Assembly: GCA_047629355.1 (NCBI GenBank)
Contig: JBLHWU010000321.1
Coordinates: forward strand, 1-5,725
Source of the DNA: CAYUNA01 sp047629355
GTDB lineage: Bacteria > Bacteroidota > Bacteroidia > Chitinophagales > Saprospiraceae
Length of the DNA stretch: 5,725 nucleotides
Direction: 5' to 3'
Shown piece by piece: positions 1-5,713 of the stretch. The first letter of the stretch is position 1; every line of letters begins with the position of its first letter. Below the pieces are notes generated by a model, which was not told the origin of the DNA, ran no database searches, and saw only the letters and a program-made list of their open reading frames with translations. The position numbers and the translations under genes are program-made.

Positions 1-106
1 TCGACATCTTCAAAGTTGTAGTAGGACGAGTCGCTATTTGATTTATCACATCATATTGCATATTTGTCATTACTAATGGCTTTGGAATAGAGAGCTTTCT
101 TCTCAT
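1..106 (-). CDS. Partial transposase-like protein, possible IS630 family (N-terminus only)
   Basis: The first 35 codons are visible, starting at the ATG whose complement is 104-106; the frame stays open to the window edge, so the rest of the gene lies to the left. An in-frame TAA nine bases upstream makes this ATG the first possible start in the frame. There is no Shine-Dalgarno sequence. The peptide begins MRRKLSIPKPLVMTN and continues with a short helical stretch (QYDVINQIA), then R-P-T-T-T and L-K-M-S. This resembles the start of IS630-family transposases, where a 'LT..Q...L...A....T' segment precedes an R-A-x-I-I-L helix-turn-helix. That second motif would fall just outside the window, so the assignment rests on a short stretch and memory of the family. 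IS630 elements insert at TA dinucleotides, which fits the TA-containing duplication around the foldback element nearby. An unrelated small DNA-binding protein is the main alternative. Confidence 0.45.
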   Translation of the reverse strand, partial: MRRKLSIPKPLVMTNMQYDVINQIATRPTTTLKMS

Positions 107-169
107 GGTAAGTTTTTATGGCAAAGAACGTGTTTTTTTATGAATTTTTTATGAGGCGTTGCACTAGTG

Positions 170-240
170 TTATTTTTTAAAAGTAATTTTAGCTAAATAT
201 TGCGTGTCAAGCAATATTTAGCTAATGATTTTAAAAATAA
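170..240. terminator. Long AT-rich stem-loop, candidate terminator
   Basis: A perfect 15-bp inverted repeat pairs 189-203 (TTAGCTAAATATTGC) with 211-225 across a 7-base loop. After an internal loop (183-188 against 226-228), outer arms at 170-182 and 229-240 pair again with one extra T on the left. The stem has only four G-C pairs and no clean U-tract follows on either strand, so it is not a textbook intrinsic terminator. If the foldback element at 251-409 is removed on paper, this hairpin begins about 22 bases after the stop codon of the long minus-strand gene, the normal place for a terminator. It could also be a foldback element itself or the end of the neighbouring insertion sequence. Confidence 0.4.
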
Positions 241-247
241 ATTTATC

Positions 248-250
248 TAA
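248..250. repeat. Putative target-site duplication, left copy (TAA)
   Basis: TAA directly abuts the left inverted repeat and recurs at 410-412 abutting the right one. With the preceding C the identity extends to CTAA (247-250 and 409-412), although that C in the right copy is also the last base of the terminal repeat. A match this short can occur by chance; the support is its exact placement at both ends of the palindrome. Confidence 0.45.
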
Positions 251-409
251 GTAAAAACGATTTAATAAGTTGGACCATAATGCGCCGTAATTTTTTCTTC
301 TAAAGAATTCAAAAAATCGTTGCATAGCCTTCGTTACGGAACTATTTTTTGTGTTTTTTAGAAGGGAAAAGGACAAGCATAATGGCCCAAGTTATTGAAT
401 CGTTTTTAC
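251..409. mobile_element. MITE-like foldback element (159 bp, imperfect palindrome)
   Basis: The segment is an inverted repeat along most of its length, centred near 330. The outer arms 251-283 and 377-409 match at 29 of 33 positions and begin GTAAAAACGATT. After a poorly paired patch (284-290 against 371-376), inner arms 291-320 and 341-370 match at 24 of 30. The apex holds A6 (311-316) and T6 (345-350) tracts around a weak 24-base core. It is flanked by TAA on both sides (248-250 and 410-412), or CTAA if one terminal base is counted, which looks like a target-site duplication. No open reading frame of note lies inside, so it would need a transposase in trans; TA-centred targets fit the IS630/Tc1 or IS5-type groups. 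Its right terminus supplies the G of the TAG stop of the long minus-strand gene. A large structured 3'-UTR or terminator is the alternative reading. Confidence 0.6.
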
Positions 410-3400
410 TAATCCTTCAACTTAATCACTCTTCCCGGCGTATACCGCGCCCCTTCCTTCACCAACCTATCTTCCAACGCTTTAACTGCTCCATTCTGTA
501 AAGTCTGCACCCGTGCCACTAAAGGCTTCAACCCCTCACTCGCTAACCGATACGCTTTCTCAAACGTCCCCGTCGGCGTAGAAGTCGAACCAAACATCTC
601 AAACCCAGCCGCAAAAACCCGGTTAGTAATCGAATATTTATCTCCTTTATCGAGTTTGCCTGCATACGGGTCGCCGTACATTTCGCGTTGGATAGCATCT
701 AATTCATCTTGGATGTTATCGACCTCCATCATCAATTCAGCGGTCGGAGAAGACATATCATAAATGGCTTTTTTGATATGCTTTAACTTATCTTCAATAT
801 CCTCCATCTGACTACCTACAGCGGAGAAATTACCTTGTAATGCACCCATTTTTTGCTGGAAAGTGGTCAATGCAGCACGGTCTTTCGCCGCTAGCGTCAC
901 ACCGTTGAGCGCGTTGAGTTGGAAAGGTGTAGCTGCTACCAATTCCGTCATTTGTCCAGCCTCATTGCGGTCAAGACTGACCGTATATTCGCCTGGCACA
1001 GCCATATAGCCCGTCGCTGGTGGTGGTCCAAAAATATTGTCATACGGCTTGCTGAGACTCACAGGCATGTGGTACGGCAACCGACCGTTCCACACCACAC
1101 GATTGATGCCGCCATCCGACAAATCCTTCTTGATTTTGCGAATCACATTGCCCGATTGGTCACGGATAGTGAATTGTAAATAAACACCTTTTTCTTCCTT
1201 TTCTGCCTTGTATTCCTCGTAAGTAGGGTAGCGAATCGCGCGATTTTCTTTGATGGATTCTTTCTCCATTTTTTGCCGCTTCGCCTTCAAGGAAGTATGC
1301 CCATCTTTGACGTGATACGTAAAAGTTACACCGACTGCTGGATTGCTAGCCGACCAATAATTATCGCCTTGAAAACCATTTTGTCGAATCCCTAATGGTA
1401 AGCGTTCGTTGTATTGCAAACCATTTTTGATTGGAAAAATAGTCGCCGCTTTCGCCAATTCCTCTTGATTGGTTTTCCGCAAAGGAGAATAATCATCCAT
1501 TACATAAAAACCTCGTCCGAAGGTTCCCAAAACCAAATCATTTTCTCGTTTTTGAATGTCAATATCCCGCACCGCAACTGTTGGCAAACCTGTGCTTAGT
1601 TTTTTCCAATAGCCGCCACCATCATTGGTGAAAAAGCAGCTAAATTCTGTACCAACAAACAATAGATTTTTATTCACATGGTCTTCTGCAATCGCATAAG
1701 AAGATCCACGTTCTGGCATATTATTAGTTACATTCGACCACGTTTGACCTTTGTCATTACTCTTTAAAACATAAGGCTTGAAGTCACCATTTTTATGATT
1801 ATTAAAACAAGCATACACTACGTTTTCATCATGCTGCGATGCCAAAACCATATTCACATAAGTACGACTTGGTACCCCCGAAAATCTACTTACTTTAGAC
1901 CAAGATTCCCCGCCATTTTCAGAGATTTGAATCAAGCCATCATCCGTTCCAACGTACAATAAATCTTTGTTCTTCGGACTTTCCGAAAAGGCAACAATTG
2001 TCCCATAAGGCGAAGTCGAACGGTTTTTCGCAACCGCATCCATGCTTTGCACGCGACCCATTACGTCAAGCGTATTTCTATCAATTTGTTGCGTCAAATC
2101 AGGGGAAATCGTTGTCCAATTATTCCCTCGGTCATCGCTACGAAATAACTTATTAGCAGCGTAATAAATTCGACCTTTTACATGCGTAGAAGTCATCAAG
2201 GGCGCATCCCAATTCCAACGGAAGCCGTTTTCGCCAGCGGCAGGTTTAGGTTGAATACCTGTGGTTTCACCGCTTGCTTTGTCATAGCGGGTCAAACCAC
2301 CATATTGATATTGCGCATACACAATGTCCTGATTGTCAGGGTCAACCGCGCTTTCAAAACCATCGCCACCTTGTGTTACAAACCAATCCGCGTTGGTAAT
2401 TCCATTGCCACTTCGAGTCCGTGATGGTCCGCCCATGCTGAAATTATCCTGCGTTCCACCATAGATATTGTAAAACGGTTCGGTATTATCCGTCACTACT
2501 TTATAAAACTGCGTAACAGGTAAGTTGTCTTTAAAGTCCCAAGAATCTGCACCATCAAAAGTCTCATAAATTCCACCGTCACAACCCGCTAACATATAGT
2601 CAGGTTGGTTCGGGTCAATGTACAAAACGTGGTTATCGACATGCTTATATCGTTCATTGACTTGCTGAAAAGATTTACCACCGTCCTTCGTCACTTGCAT
2701 CCACGTATCCATCGAATACACGATATCTGGATTGGTTGGGTGGCAATAAATTTCTTGGTAATAGTTACCGGAAGTGCTATGCCTACTTCGTTTTTCCCAG
2801 CTCGATCCTCGGTTGGTCGAACGGAAAAATCCGCCTCCTTTCGTTGCTTCCACAATCGCATAAATGTATTCTGGGTTAACTGGAGAAATTGCCAAAGCTA
2901 TCCGTCCCAAGTCGCCGCCTGGCAAACCTGTGCTTGTTTTCTTCCAAGTCTTACCACCATCTGTTGATTTGTGAATTGCGCTACCTGCACCGCCACCAAC
3001 ATAGGTGAATACCCGTCGTCGTCGCTGAAAAGTAGCAGCATACAACACCTCTGGATTGCGTGGGTCCATTACGACATCGTTGACGCCCGTGTGTTCATCG
3101 ATTGTCAAGACTGCTTCCCAATTGTCGCCGCCATCCGTCGTTTTGTACAAACCACGGTCGCCACCAGCACTCCATAACGGACCAATAGCTGCTACATAGA
3201 CGGTATTTTCTTCCTCTGGATGTACCAAAATTTTACCGATATGTTCAGAGTTTTTCAAACCTTTGTGTTCAAAGGATACGCCGCCATCTGCTGACTTGTA
3301 AATGCCATCACCGTAGCCTACAGAACGCTGATTGTTGTTTTCCCCTGTACCGACCCAAACAACATTTGGATTGGAAGGCGCAAGCGTTACGACCCCGATA

Positions 3401-3714
3401 GAGTACGAGCCGTAGCTATCAAAAATAGGTTGGTAAGTTGTGCCTGCATTCTTGGTTTCCCAAACGCCACCCGCTGCAGTTGCGACGTAATAATGCGCTC
3501 GATTGTCAGGATGTACCGCAAAATCAGCAATCCGTCCAGAAGTGAAAGCTGGGCCGACACCACGCCATTTTAAGCCAACAAACCCGACCGTGTCGAGGTA
3601 GTGTTTTGGTTGGTCTTCTGATTTTTCAGTTTTGTCTTTTTTCTTCTTTTGTGCGAAGATTGTGGTGGTACTCGCGAAGGTTAGGGCGAGAAGTAAAAGT
3701 ATTGTTCTTTTCAT
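409..3714 (-). CDS. Secreted VPS10/sortilin-like Asp-box (BNR) propeller protein
   Basis: A 1101-residue exported protein of unknown biochemical role. Residues 1-21 form a Sec signal peptide (K2-R3, then the ILLLLALTF core) with likely cleavage FA21|Q22, followed by a lysine run. Residues 45-745 carry about ten Asp-box turns (S/T-x-D-x-G-x-x-W/F) at 141, 192, 250, 299, 342, 385, 526, 598, 652 and 696, plus a degenerate one at 87. This spacing indicates stacked beta-propeller blades as in VPS10/sortilin and BNR proteins. Family hallmarks are LKWRGVGPAFTSGR (48-61) and GTFGRGFYVMDD (730-741). A linker follows, then a FlgD-like Ig segment (about 845-915, with DGGINRVVWNGR and PGEYTV), then a helical, coiled-coil-prone tail (about 940-1015). 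No type IX sorting domain is evident at the C-terminus. Such proteins are often labelled glycosyl hydrolase or sialidase, but I see no catalytic motif to support that. The start is fixed by the signal peptide; the leader is A-rich without a Shine-Dalgarno site. Confidence 0.9.
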   Translation of the reverse strand: MKRTILLLLALTFASTTTIFAQKKKKDKTEKSEDQPKHYLDTVGFVGLKWRGVGPAFTSGRIADFAVHPDNRAHYYVATAAGGVWETKNAGTTYQPIFDSYGSYSIGVVTLAPSNPNVVWVGTGENNNQRSVGYGDGIYKSADGGVSFEHKGLKNSEHIGKILVHPEEENTVYVAAIGPLWSAGGDRGLYKTTDGGDNWEAVLTIDEHTGVNDVVMDPRNPEVLYAATFQRRRRVFTYVGGGAGSAIHKSTDGGKTWKKTSTGLPGGDLGRIALAISPVNPEYIYAIVEATKGGGFFRSTNRGSSWEKRSRHSTSGNYYQEIYCHPTNPDIVYSMDTWMQVTKDGGKSFQQVNERYKHVDNHVLYIDPNQPDYMLAGCDGGIYETFDGADSWDFKDNLPVTQFYKVVTDNTEPFYNIYGGTQDNFSMGGPSRTRSGNGITNADWFVTQGGDGFESAVDPDNQDIVYAQYQYGGLTRYDKASGETTGIQPKPAAGENGFRWNWDAPLMTSTHVKGRIYYAANKLFRSDDRGNNWTTISPDLTQQIDRNTLDVMGRVQSMDAVAKNRSTSPYGTIVAFSESPKNKDLLYVGTDDGLIQISENGGESWSKVSRFSGVPSRTYVNMVLASQHDENVVYACFNNHKNGDFKPYVLKSNDKGQTWSNVTNNMPERGSSYAIAEDHVNKNLLFVGTEFSCFFTNDGGGYWKKLSTGLPTVAVRDIDIQKRENDLVLGTFGRGFYVMDDYSPLRKTNQEELAKAATIFPIKNGLQYNERLPLGIRQNGFQGDNYWSASNPAVGVTFTYHVKDGHTSLKAKRQKMEKESIKENRAIRYPTYEEYKAEKEEKGVYLQFTIRDQSGNVIRKIKKDLSDGGINRVVWNGRLPYHMPVSLSKPYDNIFGPPPATGYMAVPGEYTVSLDRNEAGQMTELVAATPFQLNALNGVTLAAKDRAALTTFQQKMGALQGNFSAVGSQMEDIEDKLKHIKKAIYDMSSPTAELMMEVDNIQDELDAIQREMYGDPYAGKLDKGDKYSITNRVFAAGFEMFGSTSTPTGTFEKAYRLASEGLKPLVARVQTLQNGAVKALEDRLVKEGARYTPGRVIKLKD
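410..412. repeat. Putative target-site duplication, right copy (TAA)
   Basis: This is the partner of the TAA at 248-250. On the minus strand it reads TTA and provides the last T of the GAT codon and the TA of the TAG stop codon of the long gene. Deleting the element with one TTA copy gives GGATTAGATAAA, which keeps the same stop codon. Confidence 0.45.
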
Positions 3715-3777
3715 TGAAATAGTTGTTGTTTTTTAATGGGGTGAATTTAGGGAAAAATTACGGATTTTACAGAGGCA

Positions 3778-3785
3778 TATCTTTG
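3778..3785 (+). promoter_or_regulatory. TAnnTTTG promoter-like motif facing the amidase gene
   Basis: TATCTTTG matches the Bacteroidota -7 consensus TAnnTTTG exactly. It lies 148 bases before the amidase ATG, so a transcript from it would have a long leader containing the palindrome at 3809-3834. No convincing TTTG -33 element is present at the expected spacing, which lowers confidence. It partly overlaps the left arm of an 11-bp inverted repeat (3782-3792). Confidence 0.3.
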
Positions 3786-3862
3786 TGGTTGTCTAATGTA
3801 TGGCAAAAATGAAAAAATTAGTTAATTTTTTCATATAGAATATTGTGTTTCACAACCACAAA
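3782..3862. repeat. Nested inverted repeats in the divergent promoter region
   Basis: Outer arms 3782-3792 (TTTGTGGTTGT) and 3852-3862 are perfect 11-bp reverse complements. Inside them, 3809-3820 (ATGAAAAAATTA) and 3823-3834 are perfect 12-bp reverse complements separated by only GT. Both pairs are centred at about 3822. The segments between the arms (3793-3808 and 3835-3851) do not pair well. The structure could be a dyad operator, a cruciform or leader hairpin, or a decayed foldback element. It sits between two divergent genes and would lie in the 5' leaders of both if the flanking TAnnTTTG motifs are used. Confidence 0.6.
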
Positions 3863-3866
3863 ATTA
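3859..3866 (-). promoter_or_regulatory. TAnnTTTG promoter-like motif facing the propeller gene
   Basis: The minus strand reads TAATTTTG here, an exact TAnnTTTG match, 144 bases before the start codon of the propeller gene. At N19 upstream the minus strand has TTTT rather than TTTG, a partial -33 match. It overlaps the right arm of the 11-bp inverted repeat, mirroring the plus-strand motif at 3778-3785. The AT-rich context makes chance matches fairly likely. Confidence 0.3.
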
Positions 3867-3892
3867 CATCCCTACGGCATTTGAGAAAATGG

Positions 3893-3900
3893 TATCTTTA
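3893..3900 (+). promoter_or_regulatory. Alternative -7-like motif close to the amidase gene
   Basis: TATCTTTA matches TAnnTTTG at all but the last position and would give a short leader of roughly 25-30 bases before the ATG at 3934, a more typical distance than the motif at 3778. No TTTG lies at the expected -33 position; the nearest (3880-3883) is too close. Confidence 0.25.
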
Positions 3901-3933
3901 GGCAAAATTTAATTTATCTCAAAAAGAATATTT

Positions 3934-5511
3934 ATGAAAAATGGAATCCTCTTCCTCGTCTTTTGTTGTTTATTTGCCTGTAAAAATGAGCCACGCGCTA
4001 CGACTGAAGTAATGTCAACCAAAATATTAGAACTGGAAGAAATGACCATTCAAAAACTTCAAAAAGGCTATCAATCTGGAGATTGGACGGTGGAAGATGT
4101 TGTACAAGCTTATTTGGAACGTATTGAAAAATTGGATAAAAATGGACCCAAAGTTAATTCCGTAATTGAATTGAATCCCGATGCATTATCGATTGCTCGT
4201 CAGTTGGATGAAAATGCAAAAGCAGGAAAAAATAAGGGTCAAATGTATGGAATTCCAGTGCTTTTAAAAGATAATATTGATACGCATGACCAAATGCAAA
4301 CGACTGCAGGCTCGCGTGCATTATTGGGTTCTAAGCCTTTGCAAGATAGTTGGGTAGCGAAGCAGTTGCGGGCATCTGGTGCAGTTATTTTGGGCAAAAC
4401 GAACCTGAGTGAATGGGCAAACTTTCGGGGCAATCAATCTTCCAGTGGTTGGAGTGGAGTAGGTGGGCAGACCAATAACCCTTATGTGTTGGATGCCAAT
4501 CCGTGTGGGTCTTCGGCGGGGTCTGGAGCTGCTGTTTCTGCCAATTTTTGTGTGGTAGCGATTGGGACGGAGACAAATGGTTCTATCGTTTGTCCTTCGA
4601 CGACCAACGGAATTGTGGGAATAAAGCCAACGGTCGGATTGGCGAGTCGGGCAGGGATCGTCCCGATTTCCTTTACGCAAGATACGCCTGGACCGATGGC
4701 GCGGACGGTTTGGGATGCCGCAGTTTGTTTGGGGGCGTTGACAGGCGTGGATAGTTCGGATAGTAAAACTTTGGCAAGCGAAGGAAAAACATACACGGAT
4801 TACACGCAATTCTTAAAAAAAGACCAATTGAAAGGTAAGAAAGTTGGGCTGTTTACTTCGTATAAAGAAAAGCATGCGGGGGTTGATTCCTTGATGCAAA
4901 ATGCGATTGATTATCTGAAAAAGGAAGGCGTAGAAATCATTGAAATTGAGGAAATTGCAGCCACTCCCGTCTATGAAGAATCCTTCAACGTCATGCTCTA
5001 TGAATTTAAAAATGGCTTGAATGAATACTTTGCTTCTTTGGGGGAGCATGCGCCGATAAAATCATTGGCTGCACTCATCGAATTCAATAAACAAGACAGC
5101 ATTGAACTGATGCATTTTGGTCAAGAATTACTGATTTCTGCTGAAGAAAAGGGCGACTTATCCGAAAAAGCCTATCTGAATGCATTGGAAACTATGCGAA
5201 AAAATATGCAAGATGATGGCATTGACCGCGTTATGAAAACCTACCAATTAGACGCTTTTATTGCACCAACGGGCGGCCCTGCGTGGAAAACAGACCATGA
5301 AAATGGCGATAAATTTACGCTTGGTAGTTCTTCTCCTGCTGCAATTTCGGGCTATCCGAATATCACGGTACCGATGGGCTTTGTGGGGGAGTTGCCAGTT
5401 GGGATTTCGTTTTTTGGAGGGGCGTGGAGTGAGCCTGTTTTGCTGGAAATTGCGTATGGATTTGAGCAGTGGACGAAGGCAAGGCGTGCACCGAAGTTTT
5501 TAGGGAATTAA
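3934..5511 (+). CDS. Amidase-signature family lipoprotein
   Basis: A 525-residue amidase-signature enzyme, expected to hydrolyse a carboxamide to acid plus ammonia or amine; the substrate cannot be read from the sequence. The N-terminus is a lipoprotein signal: hydrophobic ILFLVFCCLFA then C16 in an L-F-A-C lipobox, so the mature protein should be anchored in the envelope. This supports the ATG at 3934, whose leader is A-rich with no Shine-Dalgarno site. The core spans about 50-270. Catalytic Lys112 lies in GIPVLLKDNID, the cis-Ser is Ser193 in CGSSAGSGAA, and the nucleophile is Ser217 in GTETNGSIVCPS; the 24-residue Ser-Ser spacing equals that of fatty acid amide hydrolase (217/241). The usual TGGSIR is TNGSIV here, as in stand-alone 'ET(D/N)GSI.CP' amidases rather than GatA. 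The C-terminal motif PVGISFFGGAWSEPVLL (488-504) is intact. Export and the motif both argue against a tRNA amidotransferase role. Confidence 0.93.
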   Translation: MKNGILFLVFCCLFACKNEPRATTEVMSTKILELEEMTIQKLQKGYQSGDWTVEDVVQAYLERIEKLDKNGPKVNSVIELNPDALSIARQLDENAKAGKNKGQMYGIPVLLKDNIDTHDQMQTTAGSRALLGSKPLQDSWVAKQLRASGAVILGKTNLSEWANFRGNQSSSGWSGVGGQTNNPYVLDANPCGSSAGSGAAVSANFCVVAIGTETNGSIVCPSTTNGIVGIKPTVGLASRAGIVPISFTQDTPGPMARTVWDAAVCLGALTGVDSSDSKTLASEGKTYTDYTQFLKKDQLKGKKVGLFTSYKEKHAGVDSLMQNAIDYLKKEGVEIIEIEEIAATPVYEESFNVMLYEFKNGLNEYFASLGEHAPIKSLAALIEFNKQDSIELMHFGQELLISAEEKGDLSEKAYLNALETMRKNMQDDGIDRVMKTYQLDAFIAPTGGPAWKTDHENGDKFTLGSSSPAAISGYPNITVPMGFVGELPVGISFFGGAWSEPVLLEIAYGFEQWTKARRAPKFLGN

Positions 5512-5542
5512 CTTGAATAGCTATTAATAATATCTTCGCCAA

Positions 5543-5577
5543 ATGATGAATGTTGAATTATAAATGATGAATAATTA
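5543..5577. repeat. Degenerate heptamer tandem repeat
   Basis: Five successive 7-base units can be read: ATGATGA, ATGTTGA, ATTATAA, ATGATGA, ATAATTA. Units one and four are identical, and with flanking bases they give a direct repeat AAATGATGAAT at 5541-5551 and 5562-5572, exactly three units apart. It begins 32 bases after the amidase stop. It is short, AT-rich and imperfect, so it may be a decayed microsatellite with no function. Confidence 0.45.
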
Positions 5578-5616
5578 AAAATAGAGTTATGTATTTATTT
5601 AGTAATCATATAAACA

Positions 5617-5683
5617 ATAATTCGTGGTGAATTTTAAAGTAATTCATCGAGAGAAAAACTTTTAAAATTAACCATTTAATTAT
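5617..5683. repeat. Long imperfect inverted repeat (foldback) downstream of the amidase gene
   Basis: The left arm 5625-5640 (TGGTGAATTTTAAAGT) and right arm 5658-5674 are reverse complements apart from one mismatch and one extra base. Beyond a short asymmetric internal loop the pairing resumes with ATAATT (5617-5622) against AATTAT (5678-5683). The loop is 5641-5657. No U-tract follows immediately and it lies about 105 bases after the amidase stop, so it is a doubtful terminator; it may be a distal 3' stem-loop or a remnant of a small palindromic element. Confidence 0.5.
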
Positions 5684-5706
5684 AACTAGCTGTTTTACAG
5701 TGGATT

Positions 5707-5713
5707 AAGGAGG
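5707..5713 (+). promoter_or_regulatory. Shine-Dalgarno-like AAGGAGG near the window edge
   Basis: AAGGAGG is a perfect anti-16S complement. No ATG, GTG or TTG follows in the remaining 12 bases, so any start codon would lie beyond the window at a spacing longer than optimal. Strong sites like this are uncommon in Bacteroidota, so it may be a chance match. Confidence 0.2.

Noticed and set aside
3..41. Plus-strand frame DIFKVVVGRVAI followed by TGA, possibly the end of a gene entering from the left
   Set aside because: Only 12 codons are visible, and it lies opposite the more convincing minus-strand transposase-like frame, which stays open to the edge.
170..409. CRISPR array
   Set aside because: The repeats are inverted rather than direct, and there are no regularly spaced identical units.
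2605..2967. Plus-strand open frame of 120 codons inside the propeller gene
   Set aside because: It lies antisense to strongly supported Asp-box coding sequence, has no recognisable domain and has a composition expected of a shadow frame. The same applies to the other plus-strand frames between 919 and 3177.
409..3714. Annotation of the propeller protein as a sialidase or glycosyl hydrolase
   Set aside because: Asp boxes are structural turns shared by many propellers. I see no sialidase arginine triad or FRIP motif, so only the fold class is claimed.
4321..4809. Minus-strand open frame of 162 codons inside the amidase gene
   Set aside because: It overlaps the catalytic core of the amidase on the opposite strand; its Arg/Pro/Thr-rich translation looks like antisense of Gly/Ser-rich coding DNA.
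3934..5511. GatA, subunit A of glutamyl-tRNA amidotransferase
   Set aside because: The lipoprotein signal and the TETNGSIVCPS nucleophile motif, in place of the SDTGGSIRQPA type, point to a stand-alone exported amidase. No gatB or gatC is adjacent.
5516..5525. AATAGCTATT palindrome just after the amidase stop as a terminator
   Set aside because: The 10-base palindrome leaves no loop and is followed by no U-tract, so it is too weak to call.
5690..5700. CTGT-TTT-ACAG mini-hairpin near the right edge
   Set aside because: A 4-bp stem with a 3-base loop is expected by chance in sequence of this composition.
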